Notes under the pieces: model-generated | What the model saw: only the letters and a program-made list of their open reading frames with translations | Database searches by the model: none | What the model was told of the DNA's origin: nothing | Translations under genes and position numbers: made by a program | Source of the DNA: Nitrospirota bacterium | GTDB taxonomy: Bacteria > Nitrospirota > Nitrospiria > Nitrospirales > Nitrospiraceae | Length of the DNA: 10,074 bases | Assembly (NCBI GenBank): GCA_020028195.1 | Contig: JAHWYE010000037.1 | Span: 1-10,074 of the forward strand | Direction of reading: 5' to 3' | In this document: one piece after another, positions 1-6,462 of the stretch | Layout: the number at the start of each line of letters is the position of its first letter | How positions within the stretch are numbered: the stretch's first letter is position 1

Positions 1-13
1 TCATCTTCTCTTT

Positions 14-94
14 CGTCAGGCGTGAAGCGTCAGGCGTGAGGGGAAAGGGACCTCTGCGGCTGTCACCTTTCGCCTCACGTTTCAAGTCTCACGG
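14..94. repeat. Intergenic palindromic repeat element downstream of the helicase gene
   Basis: Two copies of the 12-mer CGTCAGGCGTGA lie at 14-25 and 28-39, a period of 14. The second copy runs into the arm CGTGAGGGGAAAGG (35-48). This arm is matched in inverted orientation by CCTTTCGCCTCACG (66-79), 13 of 14 bases complementary, around a 17-base loop. Further CACG-type words (TTTCAAGTCTCACG, 80-93) continue the symmetry weakly outward and contain the helicase stop codon at 89-91. The element could fold as a stem-loop in the helicase mRNA and might act in 3'-end formation. No run of T follows the stem on either strand, so it is not a canonical intrinsic terminator. A REP-like dispersed element is the alternative. 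The pairing is directly visible; the function is inferred. Confidence 0.6.
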
Positions 95-1951
95 CAGTTC
101 CTCCAACACGCCTCGCCTCAGCGCCTTGATCGCGCGACTGGCGCGGTCGGCCAAGCCAGGATGGGTCGAGCGGAGCGTGTGGAGCTGGGACAGGTATTCG
201 AGTGTCCGAGCTAAGAGGCGATAGATGTCCCCTTCCGCCATCGTCGTTGTGCGGCACAGCCCGATCCAGGTGAGCGTCGGATCGCCTATCCAGCGTTCCG
301 TCAAGGCGGCCACGTCTGCCCGTAGCAGGGGTGGGTCCTCGTGCGGCGCCAAGGATTCGGCCAGTTGGCGGACCTGGCTGAGCAGAGAGGCCAATCCGTT
401 GCTCATGCGGGGAAAGGAGCCCGGGCGGTCGTCATCATGTGCGATGCTCGCCATGACACCTGCCAATATCTGTGGCTCAATCCCGCTGAAGGCTTCAGCG
501 CGGATCAGCTCTGTGATCAGAAGCGAATGATCGATGCGGATCAGCCGCGCCCATTCCCCATCCTCGGTGAGATGACAGGTCGGCGTCAGATACCCGAATT
601 CCTGCAATACCTCAGCCCGAGCCTGGAACCTGTGCCAGAGGCCGTGTCGCAGCGCCTGGATCATTTTGCTATGGCGGTGCAATTCTTGTCGCAGGCGTAG
701 CGCTTGGGCGTGGTCCTTCTGGCAAGCCGGGCGCGAAGGACACGTAGGGCAAGGGAACTCGTCCAAGGTTTGCGCGATCTGGGACTCCGTCAGCTCCTCC
801 CGCTCGTCCTGCGCGAGGATCGGCAAGGCGGGAATTCGACTGGGAAGTTCCGAGAGGTGCCGAGTCAACTCCTGAAGACTCTCGGGAATGCACCAGGGAT
901 ACACCGGCGCTTCGGCTACGTCAAACGTTCGGTCCAGCACTTGCGTCATCATGGCCGCTGGGCACTCGGTCACCGCGCCGCTTGGTCGTAGCACGGTGAC
1001 CATCGAACTGCGCTGCCCGCGGCTCCGGTACTGCCGTAGGACGATGCCGCGTCCCTTCGGCAATCCGACCAGGCGCCCGGGCGTCAGGAAATGGAGGCGG
1101 GCCAGCACCTCCGGCGGTTCGCGTCGTCTTACCTGAACGCGATGGGCCTTCTGCTTCCTCGCGTGGTCGAACACCTGCCACTGCGTGATCCAGTCCGTGC
1201 AGACGCGAGGCCCGTAGGGCTGCATCTGCTCATGCAACTGGTCCAGCTTCTTTTCAAGCGCCTCGGCCCGACGGTTGAGCTGAAACTGCGCGAAGCTCTT
1301 TGCCAGGATAGCCTGGATCTGGTCAAGCTGGTGCGCCTTGAGCAGGTTCAGGACCATGGGGTAGCTGATGACGAACTGACTGTCGATCGGCTCCGGTTGT
1401 CCCGTGAGCCCCTTTGTGATCACGCTCAAGTCGATATAGGGCGACGGGGTGACCACTGCAAAGCCGACGAGATCTTTTCCGCGACGACCTGCACGGCCGG
1501 CGATCTGTTGAATCTCGCTGATTGTGAGGTCGGTGAAATCTCTCGTCTTGCGAACGCTCGACTGGGTCAAGACGACTGTCCGTGCGGGAAAGTCGACGCC
1601 GGCGGCCAGGGTCGTGGTCGCGAAGACGGCGTCCAGACAGCCCTGTCGCATCAGCTCCTCCACGGCGATTTTCCACGACGGCAGGTGGCCGGCATGATGT
1701 GCCGCGACCCCGACCCGCTGGACGGCCGGTAGGAGCGGATGCTCAGCAATGCTGGGGTACTGGGCGATGAGCTGCTCAAACGCCGAGGCGATGGCCTGTT
1801 GCCGTACTTGCGGCAGCAGGACCTGGCTCCGTTGGAAGGCCTGCATTGCATCGTCACAGGCACGCCGCGAGGTCAGGAACACGATGGCCGGGGTCAGATG
1901 CTTGTGGCGGAGGGCCGCGATCAGGTCAACCGGATGGATCGAAGGAGGCAT
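89..1951 (-). CDS. Ski2/Mtr4/HelY-like helicase relative with only the second RecA domain and C-terminal region
   Basis: A 620-aa protein related to the Ski2-like superfamily 2 helicases. Visible blocks are motif IV region AIVFLTSRRACDDAM (22-36), the family HHAG (85-88), motif V ATTTLAAGVDFP (111-122) and motif VI QIAGRAGRRG (149-158) with its arginine finger region. SQFVISYPMVLNLL (191-204) marks the start of the winged-helix/ratchet part. Residues about 450-600 (FGYL, EWARLIRIDHSLLITELIRAE, EGDIYRLLARTLEYL) resemble the DSHCT-type helical domain of Mtr4/HelY. A cysteine cluster Cx2Cx5Cx3H lies at 401-414. The N-terminal RecA domain (Walker A, DExH) is absent; full members of the family are usually 850 aa or more. 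The start cannot lie further upstream because an in-frame TGA is three codons before the ATG. A possible Shine-Dalgarno sequence, AAGGGA, is 10 bases upstream of this ATG. The gene overlaps the end of glgC by 26 bases, so the two are probably co-transcribed. RNA/DNA unwinding on its own is doubtful without an ATP-binding domain. It may need a separate partner or be a remnant, but the reading frame is long and clean. Confidence 0.85.
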   Translation of the reverse strand: MPPSIHPVDLIAALRHKHLTPAIVFLTSRRACDDAMQAFQRSQVLLPQVRQQAIASAFEQLIAQYPSIAEHPLLPAVQRVGVAAHHAGHLPSWKIAVEELMRQGCLDAVFATTTLAAGVDFPARTVVLTQSSVRKTRDFTDLTISEIQQIAGRAGRRGKDLVGFAVVTPSPYIDLSVITKGLTGQPEPIDSQFVISYPMVLNLLKAHQLDQIQAILAKSFAQFQLNRRAEALEKKLDQLHEQMQPYGPRVCTDWITQWQVFDHARKQKAHRVQVRRREPPEVLARLHFLTPGRLVGLPKGRGIVLRQYRSRGQRSSMVTVLRPSGAVTECPAAMMTQVLDRTFDVAEAPVYPWCIPESLQELTRHLSELPSRIPALPILAQDEREELTESQIAQTLDEFPCPTCPSRPACQKDHAQALRLRQELHRHSKMIQALRHGLWHRFQARAEVLQEFGYLTPTCHLTEDGEWARLIRIDHSLLITELIRAEAFSGIEPQILAGVMASIAHDDDRPGSFPRMSNGLASLLSQVRQLAESLAPHEDPPLLRADVAALTERWIGDPTLTWIGLCRTTTMAEGDIYRLLARTLEYLSQLHTLRSTHPGLADRASRAIKALRRGVLEELP

Positions 1952-3164
1952 GCAACTTCATTCCCTTGGAAATGGCCACCAGCCCGGAATCGGTGACCGT
2001 GAAGCGGCTGCGGTCGGCGTCCCTATCGTACCCGATCTCGGTCTTGGGCGGAATGATCACGTCCTTGTCGATAATGGCGCGTCTGATTCGAGACTGCTCG
2101 CCGATAACCACGTTCTCCATGAGAATCGATTCCCTCACGTCGGCGTGATCCTGAACCACAACGTTCGGGGAAAGCACGGAGTTCTGCACCCGGCCGCCCG
2201 AGATGATACATCCGCCGCAGACGATCGAATCCAGCGCGATGCCCATCCGTCCGCCCTCGTAGTCCTGCGCAAACACGAACTTGGCGGGAGGAAACTGGCC
2301 TTGGTAGGTGCGGATCGGCCAGTGTTGGTCGTACAGATTGAACAGCGGATCCACTGCAACGAGATCCATGTTGGCTTCCCAGTAGGCGTCGAGCGTTCCG
2401 ATGTCGCGCCAATATTTCACGGCTTTTTTGTTCTCATCCTGGAACTTGAAGGCGAACACACGGTTCTGCCGAACCATGCGGGGGATAATGTCCTTGCCGA
2501 AATCGTGCGAGGTGCCCTGCCTGGCGTCCTCGATCAGGTGTTCGCGGATGGCATCGGTCCTGAAGAGATAAATGCCCATTGACACAAAAGCCTGGTTGGG
2601 GTCGCTGGGAAGAGGGAAAGGGTGCTTCGGTTTTTCATCGAACCGCAGGATGCGGCAGTCCTCGTCCACCCCGATCACGCCGAACCGGCTGGCCTCGGCC
2701 AACGGAAACTCGATGGCGCCCACCACCGCGTCGGCCTGCTTCGCAATCAGGAAGTCGTACATGTCGGCGTAGTTCATTTTATAGACGTGGTCGCCGGCCA
2801 GCACGAGCAGAAACATCGGTTGTTCGTTGTCGAGCAGAAACAGGTTTTGGTACACCGCGTCAGCGGTGCCCCTGTACCAGTCCTCGCTAATGCGCTGCTG
2901 GGGCGGAATAGAAGCGATGAATTCGCCAAGCTCGGCGTTCAGGATGTTCCAACCGACCCGGATATGGCGATCAAGAGAATGGGACTTGTACTGGATCAGC
3001 ACCCCGATCTTCCTGAGGCCGGAGTTCAGGCAGTTGCTCAGCGTGAAATCAATAATACGATACTTTCCCCCGAACGGAACCGCCGGCTTCGCCCGCGGAA
3101 TGGTCAGCGGAGAGAGACGCTCCCCCTTGCCGCCCGCCAGTACCATGGTCATGATATCCCGCAT
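1926..3164 (-). CDS. glgC: Glucose-1-phosphate adenylyltransferase (ADP-glucose pyrophosphorylase)
   Basis: A 412-aa enzyme making ADP-glucose and pyrophosphate from ATP and glucose-1-phosphate, the committed step of bacterial glycogen synthesis in the cytoplasm. The nucleotide-binding loop GGKGERLSPLT (11-21) is followed by the allosteric/active-site stretch KPAVPFGGKYRIIDF (26-40). WYRGTADAVYQN (96-107), AGDHVYKMNY (123-132), the catalytic-site FDEKP (175-179) and WRDIGTLDAYWEANMDL (252-268) complete the nucleotidyltransferase domain. From about 330 to 400 the sequence has the hexapeptide character of a left-handed beta-helix domain. Length is normal for the family (about 400-430). The start MRDIMTMVLAGG fits family N-termini, though no good Shine-Dalgarno sequence precedes it. 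A candidate -10 box lies only nine bases upstream, so the mRNA may be nearly leaderless. Its end overlaps the helicase-like gene. No glgA, glgB or glgP is in this window. Confidence 0.96.
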   Translation of the reverse strand: MRDIMTMVLAGGKGERLSPLTIPRAKPAVPFGGKYRIIDFTLSNCLNSGLRKIGVLIQYKSHSLDRHIRVGWNILNAELGEFIASIPPQQRISEDWYRGTADAVYQNLFLLDNEQPMFLLVLAGDHVYKMNYADMYDFLIAKQADAVVGAIEFPLAEASRFGVIGVDEDCRILRFDEKPKHPFPLPSDPNQAFVSMGIYLFRTDAIREHLIEDARQGTSHDFGKDIIPRMVRQNRVFAFKFQDENKKAVKYWRDIGTLDAYWEANMDLVAVDPLFNLYDQHWPIRTYQGQFPPAKFVFAQDYEGGRMGIALDSIVCGGCIISGGRVQNSVLSPNVVVQDHADVRESILMENVVIGEQSRIRRAIIDKDVIIPPKTEIGYDRDADRSRFTVTDSGLVAISKGMKLHASFDPSG

Positions 3165-3173
3165 GGTAGCGGG

Positions 3174-3202
3174 ATTGTAGCAGGACGGAACACAAATAGA
3201 AA
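3174..3202 (-). promoter_or_regulatory. Candidate sigma70-type promoter for glgC
   Basis: Reading the minus strand, TACAAT (plus coordinates 3174-3179, five of six matches to TATAAT) is preceded after 17 bases by TTTCTA (3197-3202, three of six to TTGACA). The -10 box ends nine bases before the glgC ATG, so transcription would begin only a few bases before the start codon. The -35 is weak. The close placement is either a sign of a leaderless transcript or a chance match. It is the best candidate seen in the glgC upstream region. Confidence 0.4.
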
Positions 3203-3215
3203 GAACGCGGTGCGG

Positions 3216-3244
3216 TTGACAGTGCGGTCTTGTCCGAGGATACT
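3216..3244 (+). promoter_or_regulatory. Sigma70-type promoter for the 97-aa gene / pot operon
   Basis: A perfect TTGACA (3216-3221) is followed after exactly 17 bases by GATACT (3239-3244, four of six to TATAAT). Transcription would begin near 3251, leaving about 45 bases of leader before the ATG at 3296, which has a strong ribosome-binding site. It lies back to back with the proposed glgC promoter, with 13 bases between the two -35 boxes. One regulator bound there could affect both units; no operator palindrome was identified. Confidence 0.6.
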
Positions 3245-3295
3245 AACGGCTCCAGAATCGAGATGAGTTACCCTCACGTGTCCCAGGGAGGTCCC

Positions 3296-3589
3296 ATGCC
3301 CAGGAAATCGTCCATGGCGAAATCCGCGAGCCTTTCCCTCGCGCCGCAGGGCGGTAGGGCACGGACAGTGCTCCAGAGTGTGCTTTGGAGGCTGGCGCGC
3401 CTCGAGCGTCAGGTGCGGTGGCTGTCGCAGTTGGTGCGGGATCATGCTGAGGATGCAGACCGTCTCGTCACGATCGTGGCCGAGGATCGAGATGCCTTAC
3501 GGCAGGAACTGCTGCGGAAACACGAGGCGAAGCTCCGTGCACGGAAACGAGCCCGTGCCGCCAGCTCCAAGGTCGGACTCACCAGCTAG
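3296..3589 (+). CDS. Small basic coiled-coil protein of unknown function
   Basis: I do not recognise this 97-aa protein. The ATG at 3296 is preferred over an in-frame start at 3230 because AGGGAGG (3285-3291) sits just upstream at ideal spacing, while 3230 lies inside the proposed promoter. The N-terminus is polar and serine-rich. The middle, about residues 24-78 (VLQSVLWRLARLERQVRWLSQ...), has heptad-like leucines and should form an amphipathic or coiled-coil helix. The C-terminus is strongly basic (KLRARKRARA). There is no signal peptide and no membrane segment. Its TAG stop is 48 bases before the potA start and in the same reading frame, so it is probably co-transcribed with the transporter. 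It might be an accessory or nucleic-acid/membrane-binding factor, but nothing in the sequence decides this. Confidence 0.7.
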   Translation: MPRKSSMAKSASLSLAPQGGRARTVLQSVLWRLARLERQVRWLSQLVRDHAEDADRLVTIVAEDRDALRQELLRKHEAKLRARKRARAASSKVGLTS

Positions 3590-3637
3590 GGAGATTTCGC
3601 GAAGGGAGGGAAATCGCCCCTGACGGGGTCCAACGCA

Positions 3638-4735
3638 TTGGCCGACACGAGTGTCGAACTACGAGACCTGGTCAAATACCATGGCGCGACCCTTGCGGTA
3701 GATCACTTGTCGCTCGAGGTCCGAGCCGGAGAGTTTTTTTCGATCCTGGGTCCCAGCGGTGCCGGCAAAACGACGACGTTGCGGCTCGTGGGTGGATTTG
3801 AGCGTCCTGATCGGGGAGAGATCCTGGTCGAAGGGCGCTCCATGCAGAATGTGCCGCCCAATCTCCGTCCTGTGAACCTTGTATTTCAGACCTACGCGCT
3901 GTTTCCCCACATGACCGTCTTCAACAACGTCGCCTTTGGGCTCGAGATGCGTCGCATCAGGCGAGCGGAACTTCGATCCCGAGTGAGTGCCGCGCTGGAC
4001 ATGGTCAAGTTGTCGGACAAACACTCTCGGCTCCCGTCGCAGCTCTCCGGCGGGGAGCAACAGCGCGTGGCCTTGGCCCGCGCCCTTGTCAACCGTCCGG
4101 CGGTTGTCCTGTTGGACGAGCCGTTGGGCGCCCTGGATCAGCAGCTACGCCAGGAGATGCAACTGGAATTGAAAGCGATTCAGAAGCAGGTAGGGATCAC
4201 CTTCATCTGCGTCACCCATCATCAGGAAGAAGCGCTGACCATGTCAGACCGAGTCGCGGTGATGAATCATGGGCGCGTCCTCCAGGTTGGAAGTCCACAA
4301 GAGGTCTATGAATCACCGACCTCCGAGGTTGTGGCCCGCTTCATCGGGCTCTCCAATCATCTGAGCGGACGGATCGTAACGGTTGGTGGCACCACCTGTA
4401 GGATCACGTCGCCGGACATTCCCACCACACAGCCATTGCTTGTACGGCGCCCGCCGGGCCCGATGGAGGCAAACCGTGTCATGCTGTTGCTGCGCCCGGA
4501 GCGACTCCATGTGTCGCAGGATGCCCAAGCGGGGCGGTTCGACAATGCTGTTTCTGCTCGGATTGAAAAGGTAACCTATACGGGCAGTGAGATGCAGTAT
4601 CTCCTGCGTCTCTCGGACAGCGTCCTCTGGAGAGCCAGGCTGCCAAACTCTGGCGCCAGGCAAGAACGGTTCCGAGTCGGTGAGGCGGTCTTCCTCTGTT
4701 GGAATGCCGATGATGGAGTGATCCTGACCGAGTGA
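3638..4735 (+). CDS. potA: Polyamine-type ABC transporter ATP-binding protein
   Basis: A 365-aa ATPase that powers import through PotB/PotC at the cytoplasmic face of the inner membrane. Walker A GPSGAGKT (38-45), Q-loop Gln84 (VFQTYALFPHMTVFNNVAFGL), signature LSGGEQQR (136-143), Walker B VVLLDEP (156-162), D-loop GALD and the switch His194 are all present. A TOBE-type regulatory domain follows at about 285-358 (LRPERL...). Length matches PotA proteins (350-380). In the usual VTHDQEEAL block the aspartate is histidine (VTHHQEEAL), next to an intact switch histidine. The start is uncertain. The first standard start in frame is TTG at 3638, with no Shine-Dalgarno at normal distance. The purine-rich GAAGGGAGGG (3601-3610) is better placed for a CTG at 3620, or is brought nearer to TTG by a small CCCC-TGAC-GGGG hairpin (3617-3628). 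The stop overlaps the potB start as GTGA. A related Fe3+ or other substrate importer is less likely given PotB/C/D. Confidence 0.93.
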   Translation: MADTSVELRDLVKYHGATLAVDHLSLEVRAGEFFSILGPSGAGKTTTLRLVGGFERPDRGEILVEGRSMQNVPPNLRPVNLVFQTYALFPHMTVFNNVAFGLEMRRIRRAELRSRVSAALDMVKLSDKHSRLPSQLSGGEQQRVALARALVNRPAVVLLDEPLGALDQQLRQEMQLELKAIQKQVGITFICVTHHQEEALTMSDRVAVMNHGRVLQVGSPQEVYESPTSEVVARFIGLSNHLSGRIVTVGGTTCRITSPDIPTTQPLLVRRPPGPMEANRVMLLLRPERLHVSQDAQAGRFDNAVSARIEKVTYTGSEMQYLLRLSDSVLWRARLPNSGARQERFRVGEAVFLCWNADDGVILTE

Positions 4736-5622
4736 GCCAGACAGTCCCTTCCACCCTCACGACTGATCCCCACCTGGAGTCTCGCCCGCTTCGTTGGCTG
4801 TTGGGACCAATGGTGTGGATGGGGATCTTTTTCTTCATTCCCCTCCTTATAGTGTTGGCTGTCAGCTTCGCCAGTCGAGGCACCGATGGCGGGGTGGAGT
4901 GGACGTTCAGCCTTACGAACTATGCGCACCTCGCCGATCCCTTGTATTTCCGGATCTATGGCCGTTCTATTGCACTGGCGCTGGCCACTACAGCCCTATG
5001 CCTGTTGTTGGGATTTCCGCTGGCCTATTCCATCGCTCGGGCGCCAATCCGCTGGCAGGGAATCTGGCTCCTGCTCGTCATGATTCCCTTCTGGACCAAT
5101 TTTCTGGTCCGAACCTATGCCTGGATGTTCATTCTTAGGACGGAAGGGCTGATGAACACGCTCTTGATCAACCTGGGTGTGATGACCCAACCGATCGAGC
5201 TTCTCTATTCTGACTGGGCAATCCTTATTGGGCTGGTCTATGGTTACCTGCCGTTTATGGTCCTGCCGCTCTATGCCGCGACGGAGCGACTCGACTTGTC
5301 GGTGGTCGAGGCGGCCTGGGATTTGTACGCCACGGGCTGGTCCGTGTTCTGGCGGGTTATCCTGCCCTTAACGAAGCCGGGCGTGATTGCCGGTTGCATC
5401 CTTGTGTTCATTCCTTCCCTCGGTGCCTTCATCACGCCGGACTTGCTGGGCGGCGCTAAAACAATGATGGTAGGAAACCTCATCCAGCATGAGTATCTGG
5501 TGATGCGAGACTGGCCCTTAGGCTCGGCGATCTCGTTCTCTCTGATGGCGCTGGTACTGCTGGCCGTGATGGCCTATTTCAAAACAGATGGCCGTCTCGA
5601 CCGACTTGAGAGGGGCGTGTGA
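4732..5622 (+). CDS. potB: Polyamine-type ABC transporter permease, PotB subunit
   Basis: A 296-aa inner-membrane permease forming half of the translocation channel. Six hydrophobic segments fit TMs at about 26-48, 79-101, 110-133, 162-184, 215-235 and 262-283. The cytoplasmic EAA loop that docks to PotA is EAAWDLYATGWSVFWRVILP (193-212). The usual DLGA is DLYA here, a departure from consensus. The C-terminal stretch PGVIAGCILVFIPSLGAF and DLLGGAKTMMVGN followed by RDWPLGSA is very like E. coli PotB from memory, which favours a polyamine importer over phosphate, sulfate or iron permeases. It starts with GTG inside the potA stop (GTGA, four-base overlap), indicating translational coupling. It ends in the same way against potC. 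Confidence 0.94.
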   Translation: MSQTVPSTLTTDPHLESRPLRWLLGPMVWMGIFFFIPLLIVLAVSFASRGTDGGVEWTFSLTNYAHLADPLYFRIYGRSIALALATTALCLLLGFPLAYSIARAPIRWQGIWLLLVMIPFWTNFLVRTYAWMFILRTEGLMNTLLINLGVMTQPIELLYSDWAILIGLVYGYLPFMVLPLYAATERLDLSVVEAAWDLYATGWSVFWRVILPLTKPGVIAGCILVFIPSLGAFITPDLLGGAKTMMVGNLIQHEYLVMRDWPLGSAISFSLMALVLLAVMAYFKTDGRLDRLERGV

Positions 5623-6392
5623 ATAGAGGACGCATCTGGCTGCGGAGCGCGAGTCTCGCCAATCTATTGTTCCTCTACCTGCCCATTGCCGTCCTGATTC
5701 TGTTCTCCTTCAATGCCTCTCGCCTATCGGCGACCTGGCAGGGCGGTACCTTCCGATGGTATCTGGTGCTGGTCGAGGATCAGGCGCTCCTGGCAGCGGT
5801 GCACAACAGCCTCGTCGTTGCTGCCGTCTCGACCTTCCTTGCGACCGTGCTTGGCGTCAGCGCGGCAGTTGGCCTGGAACGCCTCCCAGCTGGGAGGCGG
5901 TGGACTGTTGAGGGGGCCCTGCTGTTGCCGCTTGTGATTCCGGAAGTGATGCTGGGCGTGGCGTTGCTGCTCTTCTTCGTCATGATCAAGGTGCCGCTCA
6001 GCCTTGTGACGGTCACGATTGGACACACCGTGTGGAATGTGCCGATCGTGGCGGTCATCGTGCAGGCCAGGCTGCAGAAGCTGGACTCCCGTTTGGTGGA
6101 AGCGGCGCTTGACCTTGGCGCGACTCCGTGGCAGGCCTTTCGACGCGTGACACTGCCGCTCTTGACGCCGGCGATCATCGGGGCTGTCCTGATGGCCTTC
6201 ACGCTCTCGCTGGACGACTTCATCGTGACTTTCTTCACAGCCGGTCCCGGCTCAACGACGCTTCCCTTGAAAGTCTATTCGATGATCAAGTCCGGGGTGT
6301 CGCCGGAGATCAATGCGCTATCCGCGATGCTGGTTCTGATCTCCATGGCGTTAATCGGACTCTCACTGCTGGTCCAACGTCAGAGGCATTGA
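5619..6392 (+). CDS. potC: Polyamine-type ABC transporter permease, PotC subunit
   Basis: A 257-aa inner-membrane permease, partner of PotB. Hydrophobic segments lie at about 12-31, 62-85, 98-122, 128-150, 183-206 and 235-253. The EAA coupling loop is canonical, EAALDLGATPWQAFRRVTLP (161-180). FTLSLDDFIVTFFTAGPGSTTLP (194-216) is typical of PotC. Length is normal (about 250-280). The GTG start overlaps the potB TGA as GTGA. GAGAGGGG lies just upstream (about 5608-5615) as a ribosome-binding site within the end of potB. It would assemble with PotB and PotA; PotD delivers the substrate from the periplasm. Confidence 0.94.
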   Translation: MNRGRIWLRSASLANLLFLYLPIAVLILFSFNASRLSATWQGGTFRWYLVLVEDQALLAAVHNSLVVAAVSTFLATVLGVSAAVGLERLPAGRRWTVEGALLLPLVIPEVMLGVALLLFFVMIKVPLSLVTVTIGHTVWNVPIVAVIVQARLQKLDSRLVEAALDLGATPWQAFRRVTLPLLTPAIIGAVLMAFTLSLDDFIVTFFTAGPGSTTLPLKVYSMIKSGVSPEINALSAMLVLISMALIGLSLLVQRQRH

Positions 6393-6410
6393 ATCCTTGA
6401 GCCGATGAGG

Positions 6411-6462
6411 ATTTGGTGATCTGGTGATTTAGTGATCGAGTTATGGTGAACAATCACCAAAT
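6411..6462. repeat. Tandem 8-mers and inverted repeat across the potD start region
   Basis: Three tandem 8-mers, TTGGTGAT (6413-6420), CTGGTGAT (6421-6428) and TTAGTGAT (6429-6436), fill most of the potC-potD spacer. The first belongs to ATTTGGTGAT (6411-6420), whose exact reverse complement ATCACCAAAT lies at 6453-6462. The 10-bp stem would enclose the ATG at 6443 and touch the alternative ATG at 6461. It could limit translation of potD, or the array may simply be a slippage-prone intergenic repeat. The pairing is exact; regulation is inferred. Confidence 0.6.

Noticed and set aside
1091..1732. Plus-strand open frame of 213 codons opposite the helicase gene
   Set aside because: Shadow of the helicase reading frame; the translation shows no motif.
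1749..2582. Plus-strand open frame of 277 codons across the glgC/helicase junction
   Set aside because: Antisense to two well-supported genes, with low-complexity composition and no ribosome-binding site or family resemblance.
2622..3266. Plus-strand open frame of 214 codons opposite glgC
   Set aside because: Shadow of glgC that also runs through the promoter region; no family features.
3230..3295. Longer N-terminus for the 97-aa protein, starting at 3230
   Set aside because: That start lies between the proposed -35 and -10 boxes and has no Shine-Dalgarno sequence, whereas the ATG at 3296 has an excellent one.
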